A stretch of DNA of 64,000 nt from Tubiluchus corallicola (Eukaryota; Priapulida; Priapulimorpha; Priapulimorphida; Tubiluchidae), in assembly GCA_030141605.1 (NCBI GenBank), contig JAQGDQ010000079.1, positions 186,001-250,000 of the forward strand. The letters are read 5' to 3'. Made by a program: the position numbers and the translations under genes. Positions 50,801 to 63,177 of the stretch are shown in pieces. Each line of letters begins with the position of its first letter. Within the stretch, counting starts at the first letter, position 1. The notes below the pieces were generated by a model, which worked only from the letters and a program-made list of their open reading frames with translations, did no database searches and was not told the origin of the DNA.

Positions 50801-53800
50801 GTTTAACTCAACATACTTCAAAGTTGCATTTTTTGCTATTTTCTCTCGACTTAGTGGAGTAGGTGGCATTGCGCTGAGACTTGAAAATGCAAACAATTGG
50901 TACACAGATGGAGGCATGCACACTCGATGGATCAACTTGCGGAATGTCTCCACATTTTCTGAATCCACTTCCTCGTCAAAAGCAATTTTTAGCAGCTAAA
51001 ATAAATAATGAATTTTATGTTCTTGGATTTCTCATAACTGAAATTCCTACATTCTAATATACGGCAACAAGACGAATTGACAGTATCTTCCGCAATACCT
51101 TACACAATTACATCAAACTCATACATTCACAGAATGCTCTCAACAATGTTAACAGAACTAAAACACACACAGAAAACATGGTTGCCACTTGACAAAAACA
51201 ATTTAAAAACTTGCTACTTAGAAATTTAGTATTATCATAATCAAATTTCATTTTTGACTTAAACAACTGAGGAATTTTCCAGTTAAAACTCATCGTACTG
51301 TCTTGCTGTACTTTTGTACATATTTCTTATTTAACAAATCCCACAGTTCATCAGCAATTTTTTTCATGTCAAATAAAAAATTGTTTCCAGCAACTCCCAA
51401 AGAGTGAGACCTTTCACTTGAAAATAAGTGTTGATAGCATCAAGTGTGTTTTCAGGTCTGCTCATCTGAGCTCTTTCACAAACAAACTTCTCTCCTAAAT
51501 AAACATTTCAAGCATGAAAAATTCATGCATGAATAAATTACATATGCAAGATCCTTGAACAACTGCGTCACTTATCAGGGAAAATAGCAATTTCCACTAT
51601 AAGTCAAAAAAATCAATAAATGATCCTAAAACTGTTAAATATACAAATGAACAAAGAGTACCTGGAATGTGTTAGATCGCAATTGTAGTCCCTCAGACAG
51701 TGACTGCTCTATGTGAACTAAATACTGACTACTAATTTTTTTCTCCTTGGTCAAGCTAACAACCGGAAAACTGCGTATCACAATCTGTTCACAAGCTGAA
51801 ACAAAGCCAAGAAAATGAGCTTCAGTTTCGATTAAATCAGCGTACATAACTACAGATTGAAAAAATGGACTCACTTCACTAAGTGGATAAATACTTTCGA
51901 AGATACAACCTAGCCTCCAAAAATTTTACAACTGTTAGGCCACATAGATGACTACATATTATTATTGCACTAATTACATTAAGATATCAATTCACTGACT
52001 GTGAACTGCTTACCAAATGGATCACAGGGTGTTCCTTTAAAGATTATGCGGTATGTTGTTAAGAATATGGCACCCTCAGCTGGCAGTAACTGTGGTCCAC
52101 CATTTGCACCGGTGGCTACATCCCGTCCATCCGGAACCAGGAATACTCGAAGGCCTCCCATCACAATCTCTTCACCATTAAGCAAAGTTGGTGTCAAAAT
52201 CTTAGGCTGGAACAGTTAAGAGTAAGTACTGAATGAATTGAAAAGCCGAGCAGATATTACACGATAGTTTATTCGTTAGTGTCATCTAGTTCATGGACAA
52301 TAACATTGAAAAATAATAACAACTGCCATGGAAAAGCAGACATTTGAATAAAAGAATACTATAATTTACAAAACTATTACTCATTAAAGAGTTCTAATTT
52401 TGTTTTAGCTTTACATTGTTGACACATATGCCATATTATGTTGCATTCATGTAATTACGTATTTCTAAAATCTTACGTAAACACTTTGTAATCATATCTT
52501 TCTAATAGCCTTAAGATACACAATTCTCATGATGCAAAATTAAGTTAACCAAAGCTCTTTTTTTTTCTTTTTTTATTTTCATCCATTAATACATTTTTAA
52601 AAATAAACTTTAATTCCAAAAAATAGTACCGTGCTAAGAAAAATTTAATACCACAATATAACATACCTTCTGTATTGGTGGCAATCTCTTGCATTCTCTA
52701 AATACAGCATCTAATGTTTCTATGTGCATTGCTACGACACCTGGAATTATAATGGTACTATTTAGTTTAATTTTATTTAAAAAGAATAAATAAGTGCTTA
52801 CATAAAAGGCAAGACAATGTTACAAAAACAAAAGCCCCAGAGTTAAGTGTGTTTGGCACTTCTTTGCACTTGACAATCCATTTGTTAAGTTGTCATAATT
52901 CAAAATAACAGGACCTAGTGAAAATGTCAGATGTATTTGACTACTGCACCATGACTGTGCAATTTACAAAGCTGCTCAATTGCCCAAGTAGGAAAACGTT
53001 TAAAACAGTCTCAGCGACAGTATATTATACAAGAATTTCTTAGCATTTACTTTTTTTACTATAGTTAATCAGCTTATACTAGTTTACTGCTGATATAAAT
53101 TAAAAAATATATCTCTTACATGCTGTCAGTAAATTGAATACCATTTTTAATGCATACCAGGTATCATCTGATGCAAGGCATGAATATGCTCTTGAGTAAC
53201 TCGACTGTTTGAACAAACTTTGTCCACAAATCTGGTGATAAACCGTACGATCGTCGTCCCTGCTTCTGTAGTATCCTCCTCGAATCCAGACTCAGCATCA
53301 AAACTATCACTCTCGGCAATACTGAGCAAACAATACAAAAGTAAATATTACTTATAGCAAAAAAACTAAACCAACCTTCATAACAGCATAAAAATCAATA
53401 CATGGCATAAAACTGTTTTTTCCTCAAATAACATTACGCAAGAAGAGTTTAATCACAGAACATCACAATCATGTTTGCTAGTTCATTAAGCCTTGTGCTC
53501 ACAAACAATACATAATCACACATGAAAGAATGCCAAGATGCCATATCTAATTCATCTAATATGGTGACATTTTTCCAAAATGCTTTAAACTATTCCAATA
53601 AAAATGACTAATCAGTACATGCGGGAAATAGCATGTAATTAAGGTATTAAAAGAGCTATGTCAGCCATTGACTGACATGTTTCATTAATCCTGGGGTTAT
53701 TGTTTATTTGCATGGAATTAGATAACAAGCTACCATAGATGATGCTTAACTCACCTAACTATAATTAATAAAAGTTTTTGTATTCTTGTTAATCAGCAAT

Positions 53801-56800
53801 ACAGACACAAACAGCAAATTATAACAAAAGGTGCAAAAATCGGTAAAATTATATGAAATATAAGTCCGTGTGCAAAATGCATAAAATAATATTATGCCAG
53901 AATGTGGAAAAAGCTTTGCATAAAGCACATTTAGGAAGCTAAACAGTGAACAAAAAATGTAATATTTAAAAAATCTTGCTGCTGTAATAAAAACTTCAGA
54001 CTTGAGTGCACATGTGATAAAGAATGCTCACTCTAGTTCTGGGTCGAATCCACTGTTGCAATGAGAAAAACGATTTGTTATAAGATGACGAATTGAACTA
54101 TTTTACGAAAGAATTACCAATAGAATATACTTGCAAAAGGCTTTTTGAGTAACTCCATTTAAAATTTCACAGTTTTAACATTGGCATAGACACACTTGTA
54201 TTCGCAACAACCTGCAAACTACTCGCAATAAGGTGTTTAACAATTGACCAAAGCGAAAAGCACATTACTCTAACACACAAAGATGAAATACCTGTTTGAG
54301 CAGTGGAATCCAACAGCTGTCAGCTACTGAGATTAGAACCCATTTCTTAGAGAACAGCCGGTTGTTGCCATGCTCAAACATGTTTTCAAAAAGTAGTATG
54401 GTACGGGCATTTGCAGAAATAGAAGTGAGGACCAATGCAGTGTATGGTACCACACCAAAGTTGCACACAAGCGCTTATTAGACACGCTTAAGCATTGAGG
54501 AGTGGCAAATCTTCAGGCATCGTCAACCTTAGATCATTGTCATTTGTTAATACCAGCCTTATAAAGATTACTAGTAATTACGAAGTAGTTTTCTCTTCAA
54601 GAATAAAGATAAGCAGGAAGTTATCTTTATAGCAGTGAGGTATTGAAAGTCATGTCTGCATTAACAACATCATAAATGTTTACACTACGGTTACATGCCA
54701 ACTTTTATTAATGAATTACTGATTACATGCTACAGTTAACAATGCCTAGGTATCAAAATATGAATTCACCTGTTTGTTATGTTGCTGCTGCTGCTTTCAT
54801 CATTAACATCCATCTTGATACCTTTGCTAACATCTAAAGGTACACGGAGATACACCATTCGATTCGCATAATGTATCGCCTGACTGTAAACTGTAGATTC
54901 CTCGTTAGAGATACGTTCCGTCTTCTCTTCTTCACTAAGATGAGGCCACATTCTTATCTGAAATAAATAAGTAAATAAAAGTATCGGTAAACCCGGAACG
55001 AAAATATTTCGAAAGATAACACATCATTAAAAAAGTTCTACAGGCATGACTGTTGCTAATATGAAATCATTACAAGCGTGGCAGTAACGAAAATGGTTCT
55101 GATTTTATTTACGAATAACACATTTTTATACTATAGATGCATTCATCGATCCGTCAATTGTCATGCATATTTCAATTAGTGATGGGTCTCTTTACTCCTT
55201 TGTGAAACTCAACCCTATTTAAACCTAAACAAGCTTGTAATCAGACTAGCAATATTTCACACTGATTGATAATTTGACATTTTTCTTATTCATATTATTA
55301 CTGATGATAGTTTTATTACCAAGTCATTTTTACTTATAAAGATACACAAGGTGATAAATCGGAGACCAAACTATGCTAACTCGGTAACTATCTCAAAAGT
55401 TTTAATGCTGAGATTATAAGTAAGTAATTGTTCATAATCAGGAAGAGTTAAATTGAGTTATCACATCTCTTCAAGCTCATTGAACAATTACCTGTTCAGC
55501 TGCTATGGCCAAAGCTTTTTTCTCTGGTGGTCTTAAATAAAGTGACCGTCGATGATGACCCATATCATCACCTTGCTGAAGTCGATGCAAAGCCTCAGTT
55601 CCAGACCAGCTAGCACTGGTGAGCTGTGGCATTTTCTGCAATTAAACAAACAAATACTAAGGTTAAAAATAAAAGAAACACAAACCTAATATCTGAGTGC
55701 TTGTATGGGATGCACAGGCACCCACCTTGGCAGGCAGGAATAGTGAAACTAAAAATCGTAAAACATTTGGCTATTTCGCTTGCTCCTTTCCCCTGGCCAT
55801 TGTTATGTGAAATAAGATGATTAATAAACTTACATCACGAGGACTAGATGGCACAAGACTAACAGGTTCAATTTCGGCAATGAGGCCCTCCTGCGGAGTG
55901 ACATACAGCAGACGGATTTGCCTTTCTACGTCGGCATAAAAAGTCTGCTCCCAAAATTGCATGCTGGACCATACTGGATGTTCCTGGATGCACGTGTATG
56001 CAAACTGGATAACTCCAGTGCATAATTTCTGAAACAGATGATAGATTTGTATAAAATAAAGTTGAATACAAGTGTCACTGGTGTATCTTACTGTGGTGGT
56101 GCACAAAATATTCGTACTGTGATAGGGCACAAAGATAGGGCGCTATCACACTTACTTATAATCAGTTAATATACAGCAAATTATATAACCTAGTAATATT
56201 GTAAAAAGAAACAATTAATTTGGAGCTATTACATGTCTGTTAATGACGATAAGCAAACTAAACTTTACTTATAAATAACAAAATTCAATGCTCAAGAGCA
56301 ATAATGCATTCTTCATTTCGGGACATTAGACATTGCCAGTGGCTTGTCAACATTTGTTTACAAACAGACGAAGACCAAATTACTAAAAATGAGGCATAAC
56401 AACTTAAATGTGGTTCAGTTTTGTTGATTTCTTACCCTACAAAAGGCAGTGACTAGAGGCAAAAATGCAGCAGCGACACCGTGTTCATCCATTGAAGATT
56501 CATTCTGAAAAAACAACACTACTGAAAATACATCGGTACAGCATTATTGAAAAATAAAATATCTATCCTGCCTACAAATGAACAATTACTTATAACAAGC
56601 CCTATCAGTACTCACATATTTACAGATAAAAATGAGCACAAAGTAAAAGCTGCTTTTTATATGTTGGGACTTGTACAATCAGCCCTGATTTTTATTACAG
56701 TCATTCAAATCAGTCAGTTTCAAGACTGCTCACCTACACTAGAACAATACATAATTACAACTATTCAAACCAGCTTGTTCATTGTCTAGTTGTAATTTTA

Positions 56801-59800
56801 TACACAAAGTTATTAGATGGTACAAATGTTAAATTGTGCAGCTAATGTATTTTAGATTTAACACTTATGCTACTACAAGCTGTTAAAAATATAATTGCAT
56901 TTTCTCTACAATATAGGAACAAGGAGTACACTGAAGCCAAACTGGTACCAGACCTACTCTAGAAGTAACACACAACATGTACTGACATGTGATACAAACC
57001 TGAAGAGCGCAGTTCATCAACCGCACTAGTAGATCAAACTGCTGATGTTCTAACATGGCTCGATTAGTTTGGACACGCAATGCTAACTCTTGAGTGAGTG
57101 CTAACCTGGCTGTCTTGCTCTTCAAAGTACGGAGAACAGCTGGGAACGTCTAAAATATACAACATTGAAATTATCATATGTTTATATCTATAACTAAGTT
57201 CAGTAAGCATTAACACCATGAATGCATAGTATCACATAAACAACAAGGTATTGTAACAACAGTCCTGTATCAAGTAAAGTAAGGTAAGCTTACTATTGAA
57301 AAACTATTCACAAACATTCATATTACTGCTATACCTTATTCTGGGCTCTTGTTTAAAATTCTCTTAATTTCCAATATTCGCATATAAAACAACGCAGTTG
57401 GTTTTTGTAAAAATGTCAAAATATTATAGGTCTTAGTCTGCAAGATGTTAGGGAAACCAAGTTAAGACAACAGGAGTTTTCCTTGTACTCCAATGATTAC
57501 CATGTCAATGCAGAGAAGTTCAACACTATGTTTTGCCGATTCACTGAGATATTCTGGGAAGTACTGCATTAACAAGAACAGCAAAGCTTTTGTACACCGA
57601 TTTTGGATCATTAGTTTAGTACATTTTACATTTTTAGTTTATTTTACATCAGATCATCAAAAATCGCTCTGTATTTTTTTTTACATTATGCTTGCGTTAT
57701 GAAGTAAATTTCAGTTGCCATTGTTATTATGTTCCTGATGTCAGATTTTTATTTCAGTTCTTGTTTCAGTCCTTATTTCAGTTATCTTCAGTTTGATTTT
57801 TTTTATTATTATTATTATGCACTTATTATTACTGTGTATGAATTGTACTAACACATTATAAGCATATCATTATCAATTTTATGTCATTCCTAACAATTTA
57901 GTTTTTATTATAAGCAGTACTAACACTAATACACTGTAGCATAGCGCCTTTAAAAAAATGTTCATCACTAACCAAAGGGCAGCTGACTAGATGATCAATT
58001 GGTCTTTCGCTGCCCTTTCTTCACATTTTTGTTGCTAAATTAATTGTATTGTAACTGTGTGTGTTAAAAGATAAATAAAAGATTATTATTATTATTATTA
58101 CATTCCACTTGTTCTTCCTAAGTATTGAACAGAGTTCAGACATTAATTTTTGTTCATCAAATACTATGATATATACTCCATTCCCTTAAAAAGCTCGGTT
58201 TGAATTTGTAACAGGCAAATAGTTACAAAATGCAACAATTTTTCCTGTAAAAAGAGTATCTTGTTTTGTGAAGTGTGTTGGCTTTGCTAACATTCAATGT
58301 TTTAAACAGTAAAATGAGCATTACTTACTGTGTGGTTTGTAAATATTTCTCGTCTAAAAAATGTGAACTGGTACCTTTCTAGCGTCTGCAATTTTATTTT
58401 CAAAAATGCAATTGACACAACTACGAAGAACTTCAAGTCGTCTCGTACTACTTTCAAGGAAGAGTTGATTCTGACCAATTCCTACAATGTCTGGACCTAG
58501 AGGTACGATCTTTGGATGCTGTGGGCGAGCTTGGTGCAGCCGAGACTTTAAGCTTTGCTTTGAAATCCCTTCATCTATTATTTCCTGTGCCTAAAACACA
58601 AAAAGAGTGATGCCAGGAGCAAATATTCTTTATAATTTTTGCAGACAAATCTTTTTAAATACTATATGAAGCAAACCGGCCAGTTTAGCTGACGGTGTTA
58701 AAAGTTGTACTCGACTCAGATAACCTGTTTCAAATGCTTAGTGTAGGTCTATACGACATGCTGCACAGGAAACATGCTCAATAGATTACCCATGATACTG
58801 GTATTTTGGAACTATAAAGAATTTATTCAAGTACCTATTAGTCTTTATGCTGAGTCGAGTTATGACATTATAGGTCCTGTACTGCTCAAAAAAGTAATGG
58901 TAGTGTGCAAACTCCAAAAAGCAGTAAATTGTTTTATTTATACCGCAAGTCAAACTCCATTTCGTTCTTCTTTTCAAGTTCTCATATTATCAAATTATTT
59001 AAGAAATTTTTAAATTACATAAGGAGTTACTGAGAAAGATAAAATTATGACCTTTATTAGTTTCTAATTCAAATGCCTTATACATGAAAAACAAGTACTG
59101 CTTCAGTTATTTTAAAGGTCATTATAAAAGTGTATTATGCAGATTTATAATGTAAAATATTAATAATAAACATATGATTTTAAAGGTTACAAACACCAGC
59201 ATAAATGCAACAACGTTACTGACCTGCACCCAATCAATCCACGGAAAAATCGGCTGATGAATTCTCAGATGTGAGCCCTCTGTTGGCCGGGGTATCTTCT
59301 GCACATACGGCTGAGGATTAGGATTTTCATTAATAAACAACTGCTGAGCTAATTCCTGAATGTTGTGCAACATAGTCTCAGGATGCTTAACTTCTCCTTC
59401 TAAAAGCTCAGCAATGTTTGCATATTGCTGCAAACAAAAAATTACTCATTAGTAACCAAAATTATGTTAAAACAGAGACATTTAAACATTATATTTCTCT
59501 CTCTAAAAAACTTTGACAAGTGGAAGCAGGAAAACATCTGATTTTTCTAAACTAGTAAAAAAATGGCAAAGCAGAGATTACTAATATGACTTAAAAACAT
59601 GACCTACAAACTTTTGTTTATTGAAATTACATCATAGATAGTAATTATGACAAATATAATATACAAGCTAATAAAAAATTATAACAACAATATATATCAT
59701 GATGACAAGCCTCGACAAATTTTATTGATAATCAGAATAAAAATGTGATGTGTCATATAGTTGTAAAGTCATTTTCTGAGTTTACAGCAAAACCTAAATT

Positions 59801-62474
59801 ACTGTGAATGGAAAAAGTCATTATCCAAAATAGAGTGACACTTTCAATGAGATGATCAACCGAACGACAATATCGTTATCATTAAATGGACAGTAATAAC
59901 ATGTTCTACACATAGTCTTGAAAGAGCAATCAGTTTTGCCAAGGTAGATTTGTTACAGCTTCTTACACTAGAGAACAACTGAAGACTACTTAAAAATGGC
60001 ATTTTCACGAAATGTGTTAACTCAGAACTCAAGTTATATTTGCATGAACCTCAAAGAAAAGCTTGCTTTTATCTTATATTATAAACGTATTACTAAAATA
60101 TTGATAAAGTACAATAATTATATATTCACACATGATGAATCATGGCAGATCAGATGATCCAATAAAGTCTTCGGACTAATCCTTATTTGTGAAAATTAAA
60201 AATAAAACCCAATTCAAAGCTATAACAATTTCTCCATAAGCACAAATTATCATTCTCTCAGACAAAATCATTTTAACAGATAATGCACGCTATAAACAGC
60301 TAGAAGAAACGAACCTCATCGAAAATGTCCAGTACTCTGAAAGGCGGACCTCTCTCGGTCACAAAAGTATTGAAAGACATGCTATCTAGAACTTTTGTCA
60401 TAAACTCTACATCCAACATTCCTCTGTGACCCAAAAACATTGCCTAAAAACAAGGAAGTACAAGTCTGGATTTGCACAAATGTCCTTAACACATCTGTTT
60501 TTGTTTTTAGAACTGCATCAAACTTATCTAAAGCCTTCAAAAATTTGTGTTTCGCCAGCATTATGAATCATAATACAGTAAGTGCCAATTAATAGACTCA
60601 CTTTGGGATGAAATTTACCCAATTAACTGACGAGTGCAGATACATTACCACTTTAAAAGTATGAGTCATCACTTGTCAGCTTAGTATGCACTACAAAGGC
60701 TTTAAATGCATTTTTAAATGCAAATTAATGTCAAAATTCCAATGTGCAATTATTTAATAATACTAATTTATATAAGTGAGTTAATAAAAAAATAAGAAAT
60801 TGCACAAATCTGATTATTACCACTACAAATTATAGAAATTCGTGCAATGTCGGCAGCTTCATTTTTCACAAAGAGGTTGGTTTATGAAATTCTCATACTG
60901 ATTAAAACATTGAAAATCGGTTTATGTATGCCACACATATTCATGCAAAACATCTACTTATCTAGTGCTTGGGCTGCATTTGGTGATGACCATGTTTTAG
61001 CTTCCAGAAACAACGAGGTTAATTGCAGTGGACGAGCAGATAACAGCTGTACTTAACATGACTGTTTCTACATATATTGTAGTGCACAAAATCAAAATAA
61101 AGACGACATAAAAGTAGTAAAAGCTCTTTGGTCACGCACAAGTGTCTTATTTTAAGTACATGAAGCAAAAATATTGGGTCAATTATACGGAGTTATTTGA
61201 GTCAATAAGCCTTTTGACAGTTCCAGCAATTGATGATGATTGTGAAAAGGTCTAAGAACAAGTGTACCAGACAACATATTTGTGTACACTTCACAACACC
61301 TTGCAGCCCAAGCTACTATAATAGTAACAGTTTTAACAGCTATCTAGAACTTTACCTAGTTATTTTTTCTTGTTCCCAAGCAAGATCCTGCTAATAAATT
61401 GCTTTATGTGCAGACTAATGTATAATTAAGTAAAGTCCACGTAAAACAACTGAACTTACTGAACTGATGTAGCAGATGGCTTTGTTTTACACACATGTCA
61501 CGTGACGATTGTAGTTAAGACAGAATGCTGTGGTATACTTAACCGTTGACCTGCAGCAACTGTGCGTGCGCGCAATGAAACTGCGAAAAGCCTTATTGCC
61601 AGCAGTTTTTACAAACGTATGCATAGGATCGGCCAATATCAGGCATTTCTGAGTCAATTAGGTGACTGATTCTATTATCCATAAGTCTATTAACCATTAA
61701 CAATAAACAGCACCAAAAGTATGTCACAGTCAGTTCAATAGTATGTTTTTCTAGCACTTCCACAACAGTCAAGTAAATCATGAGTCAAAAGAATATTTTC
61801 ATCAAAAAACTTGATTGTACTTGGCTATTTGGTCTTTTGCATTATCTTGAGAAAACTACTGCAAATGCCCTGTTAGAGATGTTATTGTAAAGATGAAATA
61901 AACTCTAACTCTTTCACCATAGTGCTGTATTGCCTTTCTATAATGTTACATAACATTTTCTCACTTTTTGCACTTACTTTATGAAAAGTAATGAATGGTT
62001 CCGGGTGTATTCGTATAACAGTGAGGCAAGATCGATATCCCAAGAACAATTCACAAAACATTCGGAGGAAAACCGCACGAATTTCCTTATCCTGAAAAAT
62101 ATTCAAATTCTTGGAGATGTAGGCTAAAATTAGCAAATGATTTTAGATGAATTTTACACAAAAAACGTAAAAATTAATATTGCTCACAAGAAATAATTAC
62201 ATATATTACCAGCAATTCAATTCAATGCAATAAATTTATTTGATTTGTCCCTTTGTCTTACATAATAAAGTATATTACATAATCATTGATTAGGAAATGA
62301 AACTAGAGATACGGTGGCAAAAAACCAGAGGTCACCTAAGCAGTCACCCTGATACCACTATCGAAATTTATATTCAATGCCATGTTTTCATGAAATCAAA
62401 TGTGCGTGGCTGCAGTATTATCATTTATAGTTGTTTTTCCCTTTTTACATTTCATGTATGTATATATATGTGTG

Positions 62475-62519
<45 letters not shown>

Positions 62520-63177
62520 GATGTATTTAACATATATATCTTACATAGCAATATCATAGTATTGACAATGTTGTGAAAAGTTTCAAATAATAAACCATAA
62601 ACAAAAAGTATTTATTTAAAAAAAAAGAGAAACATGTAAAATGAACCCCGGCCATTAAGTAGTATACAATAAGATAACTAAAGTGAGATATGAGCATAAA
62701 CAAGTTGCAGGTTAGGCCTACTTATACAGCTTGCTTCTTGCAATACAGATAAGTGCATTTTACCAGCATTGTAGGGGTTGTGCTTCGTATGGAAGATGAT
62801 GAGAATGCATAGTCAGCTACCTGCAGGTCTGGATGTAACACCTAAAAAACAGAAAAAACAGCTTGCTCTGTTATACCAAAGAAGTTTAGTCCAAAGGATC
62901 AATGCAAATAATAGAACACAATAAATTACGTAACATACACAAAAATAGTATGGCACAATTAATTGTATCAATTTGGATATAATCGACCACACACATCACA
63001 AAATCTCCGGGAAAAATTTCTGCATTTGCCTAAATACACATATAATCATATTGCAGAACTTACAGTGAACAATGCCGTCAAAGTCCTAGTGTAAATAGGT
63101 TCAGGTATACGAGGTATAGAAACATGTTCAGGTATTAAAACGCTGCCACCATCCAAATCTGCTACGATTACATCCAA
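36467..63177 (-). CDS. Sbf: Sbf / MTMR5-MTMR13 pseudophosphatase, 5' end missing
   Basis: Thirty-five constitutive exons join in frame to about 1741 residues with a stop at 36467-36469. About 300 N-terminal residues (early DENN) lie outside the window. Exons: 63064-63177, 62764-62841, 61978-62091, 60315-60443, 59224-59427, 58375-58590, 57000-57149, 56436-56504, 55834-56028, 55492-55635, 54770-54957, 53158-53321, 52667-52740, 52014-52206, 51662-51795, 50817-50995, 49753-49949, 49397-49492, 49124-49292, 48686-48804, 48220-48327, 47827-47979, 44573-44686, 43919-44151, 43349-43453, 42830-43015, 42032-42257, 41839-41930, 41218-41454, 40872-40967, 39551-39758, 38354-38512, 37686-37843, 37111-37242, 36467-36559. 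Domain order is DENN, SBF2, GRAM, inactive myotubularin, C1, PH. Family members are Rab guanine-nucleotide exchange factors (Rab21/Rab28 class) and partners of active myotubularins in endosomal phosphoinositide control. Confidence 0.95.
37974..37990. repeat. (TA)8 microsatellite
   Basis: A short perfect TA array in the Sbf intron between the C1 and PH exons. Confidence 0.8.
38354..39758 (-). CDS. Sbf C1 zinc-finger exons
   Basis: Exons 39551-39758 and 38354-38512 together encode one C1 domain with the full pattern H-x12-C-x2-C-x13-C-x2-C-x4-H-x2-C-x7-C, starting HRFEKFNY and including [27 protein letters not shown] and VPKNC. The Pro and LWGL features of diacylglycerol-binding C1 domains are kept, but the usual Gln before the last Gly (QG) is Thr (TG). 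The intron falls inside the domain. I know this C1 domain from Drosophila-type Sbf; human SBF1/2 lack it as far as I recall. Confidence 0.9.
40872..41454 (-). CDS. Sbf end of myotubularin domain and coiled coil
   Basis: Exon 41218-41454 begins [20 protein letters not shown], matching the VLRPYSN-LKVWDFY region of human SBF1, then runs into an acidic helical stretch ([13 protein letters not shown]). Exon 40872-40967 encodes [17 protein letters not shown], matching the human coiled-coil segment LQRLETELGQ. This part mediates dimerisation with active myotubularins in vertebrate relatives. Confidence 0.88.
41731..41804. repeat. (CT)37 microsatellite
   Basis: A perfect dinucleotide array of 74 bases, read as (GA)n in the Sbf transcript. 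It lies in the intron 41455-41838 and begins about 30 bases downstream of the splice donor of exon 41839-41930. The long Arg-Glu and Ser-Leu open frames here are artefacts of the repeat. Confidence 0.95.
41839..44686 (-). CDS. Sbf inactive myotubularin phosphatase core
   Basis: Exons 44573-44686, 43919-44151, 43349-43453, 42830-43015, 42032-42257 and 41839-41930 encode [25 protein letters not shown], the phosphatase loop region, [45 protein letters not shown] and WEYVDKY. Active myotubularins have HCSDGWDRT; here the aligned residues are CLEDGWDVT, so the catalytic Cys and Arg are missing. Human SBF1 has GLEDGWDIT at the same place. The protein is therefore a pseudophosphatase, as expected for the family. 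Confidence 0.92.
45316..45525 (-). mobile_element. Relic resembling Penelope GIY-YIG endonuclease
   Basis: In a long Sbf intron, a minus-strand frame of about 65 codons reads [19 protein letters not shown] and later [10 protein letters not shown] and FVVIDTTP. YVGxTxRxLxxR, preceded by Cys and followed by a His and a hydrophobic strand, is the signature of GIY-YIG endonuclease domains carried by Penelope-like retroelements. Stops interrupt it upstream and no reverse transcriptase is visible nearby, so this is a short decayed fragment at best. Confidence 0.4.
46805..46843 (-). CDS. Sbf candidate 39-nt cassette microexon
   Basis: Between exons 47827-47979 and 44573-44686 (a 3.1 kb gap), a 39-nt segment is bounded by AG (ATAATGTAG) and a strong donor GTGAGC. 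It enters and leaves in phase 1, exactly as the flanking exons require, and would add 13 residues ([13 protein letters not shown]). The acceptor's pyrimidine tract is weak. Including or skipping it keeps the frame, so it is best read as an optional exon in the linker ahead of the phosphatase core. Confidence 0.45.
   Translation of the reverse strand: MCQKKLCLKPVH
47827..49949 (-). CDS. Sbf GRAM-to-phosphatase linker exons
   Basis: Exons 49753-49949, 49397-49492, 49124-49292, 48686-48804, 48220-48327 and 47827-47979 encode a basic segment ([19 protein letters not shown]), [63 protein letters not shown], and [14 protein letters not shown]. These match human SBF1 ([61 protein letters not shown]). 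The last exon is a Ser/Thr-rich linker. It has two possible donors 9 bases apart (GTAAAG and GTAAAT), both in phase 1. Confidence 0.88.
50817..52206 (-). CDS. Sbf GRAM domain exons
   Basis: Exons 52014-52206, 51662-51795 and 50817-50995 encode [77 protein letters not shown] and [10 protein letters not shown]. This is the PH-GRAM fold that precedes myotubularin domains and binds phosphoinositides; human SBF1 has LLPAEGAVFLTTYRVIFTG and VVRSFPVAALTKEKRIS at the same places. Confidence 0.92.
52667..58590 (-). CDS. Sbf SBF2-domain exons
   Basis: Exons 58375-58590, 57000-57149, 56436-56504, 55834-56028, 55492-55635, 54770-54957, 53158-53321 and 52667-52740 encode the helical SBF2 region. Landmarks are [112 protein letters not shown] and [19 protein letters not shown]. 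Each has a near-identical counterpart in human SBF1. The small exon 55492-55635 (Gln/His/Arg-rich) is less conserved and of a length that keeps the frame if skipped. Confidence 0.92.
54032..54052 (-). CDS. Sbf candidate 21-nt microexon
   Basis: Between exons 54770-54957 and 53158-53321, a 21-nt segment follows a good pyrimidine tract and CAACAG and ends at GTGAGC. Both neighbours meet in phase 2, and the 21-nt piece also enters and leaves in phase 2, so it fits as an optional exon adding seven residues (SGFDPEL, with the next codon becoming Asp). Its text resembles the nearby conserved SGFEE of the following exon. No transcript evidence is available here. Confidence 0.45.
57950..58101 (+). 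mobile_element. Possible LINE 3' end with ATT tail
   Basis: In an Sbf intron, a perfect 10-base inverted repeat AAAGGGCAGC / GCTGCCCTTT (57974-57983 and 58009-58018) is followed about 60 bases later by AAATAAAAG and six ATT triplets. A 3' hairpin plus a short-repeat tail is typical of several non-LTR retrotransposons. No reverse transcriptase is seen upstream, so this would be a 5'-truncated copy. The hairpin itself is certain; the identity is inference. Confidence 0.3.
59224..63177 (-). CDS. Sbf DENN domain exons (C-terminal part)
   Basis: Exons 63064-63177, 62764-62841, 61978-62091, 60315-60443 and 59224-59427 encode [46 protein letters not shown] with GYRSC and [46 protein letters not shown] and [20 protein letters not shown]. 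They match the cDENN/dDENN part of human SBF1. The upstream exon should end at the equivalent of TQEL but was not found before the right edge. Confidence 0.92.
62478..62519. repeat. (ATT)14 microsatellite
   Basis: A perfect ATT array of about 42 bases in an Sbf intron. The poly-Leu open frame over it is an artefact. Confidence 0.95.

Noticed and set aside
62297-62521. Frame ending in poly-Leu
   Set aside because: Translation of the ATT microsatellite.
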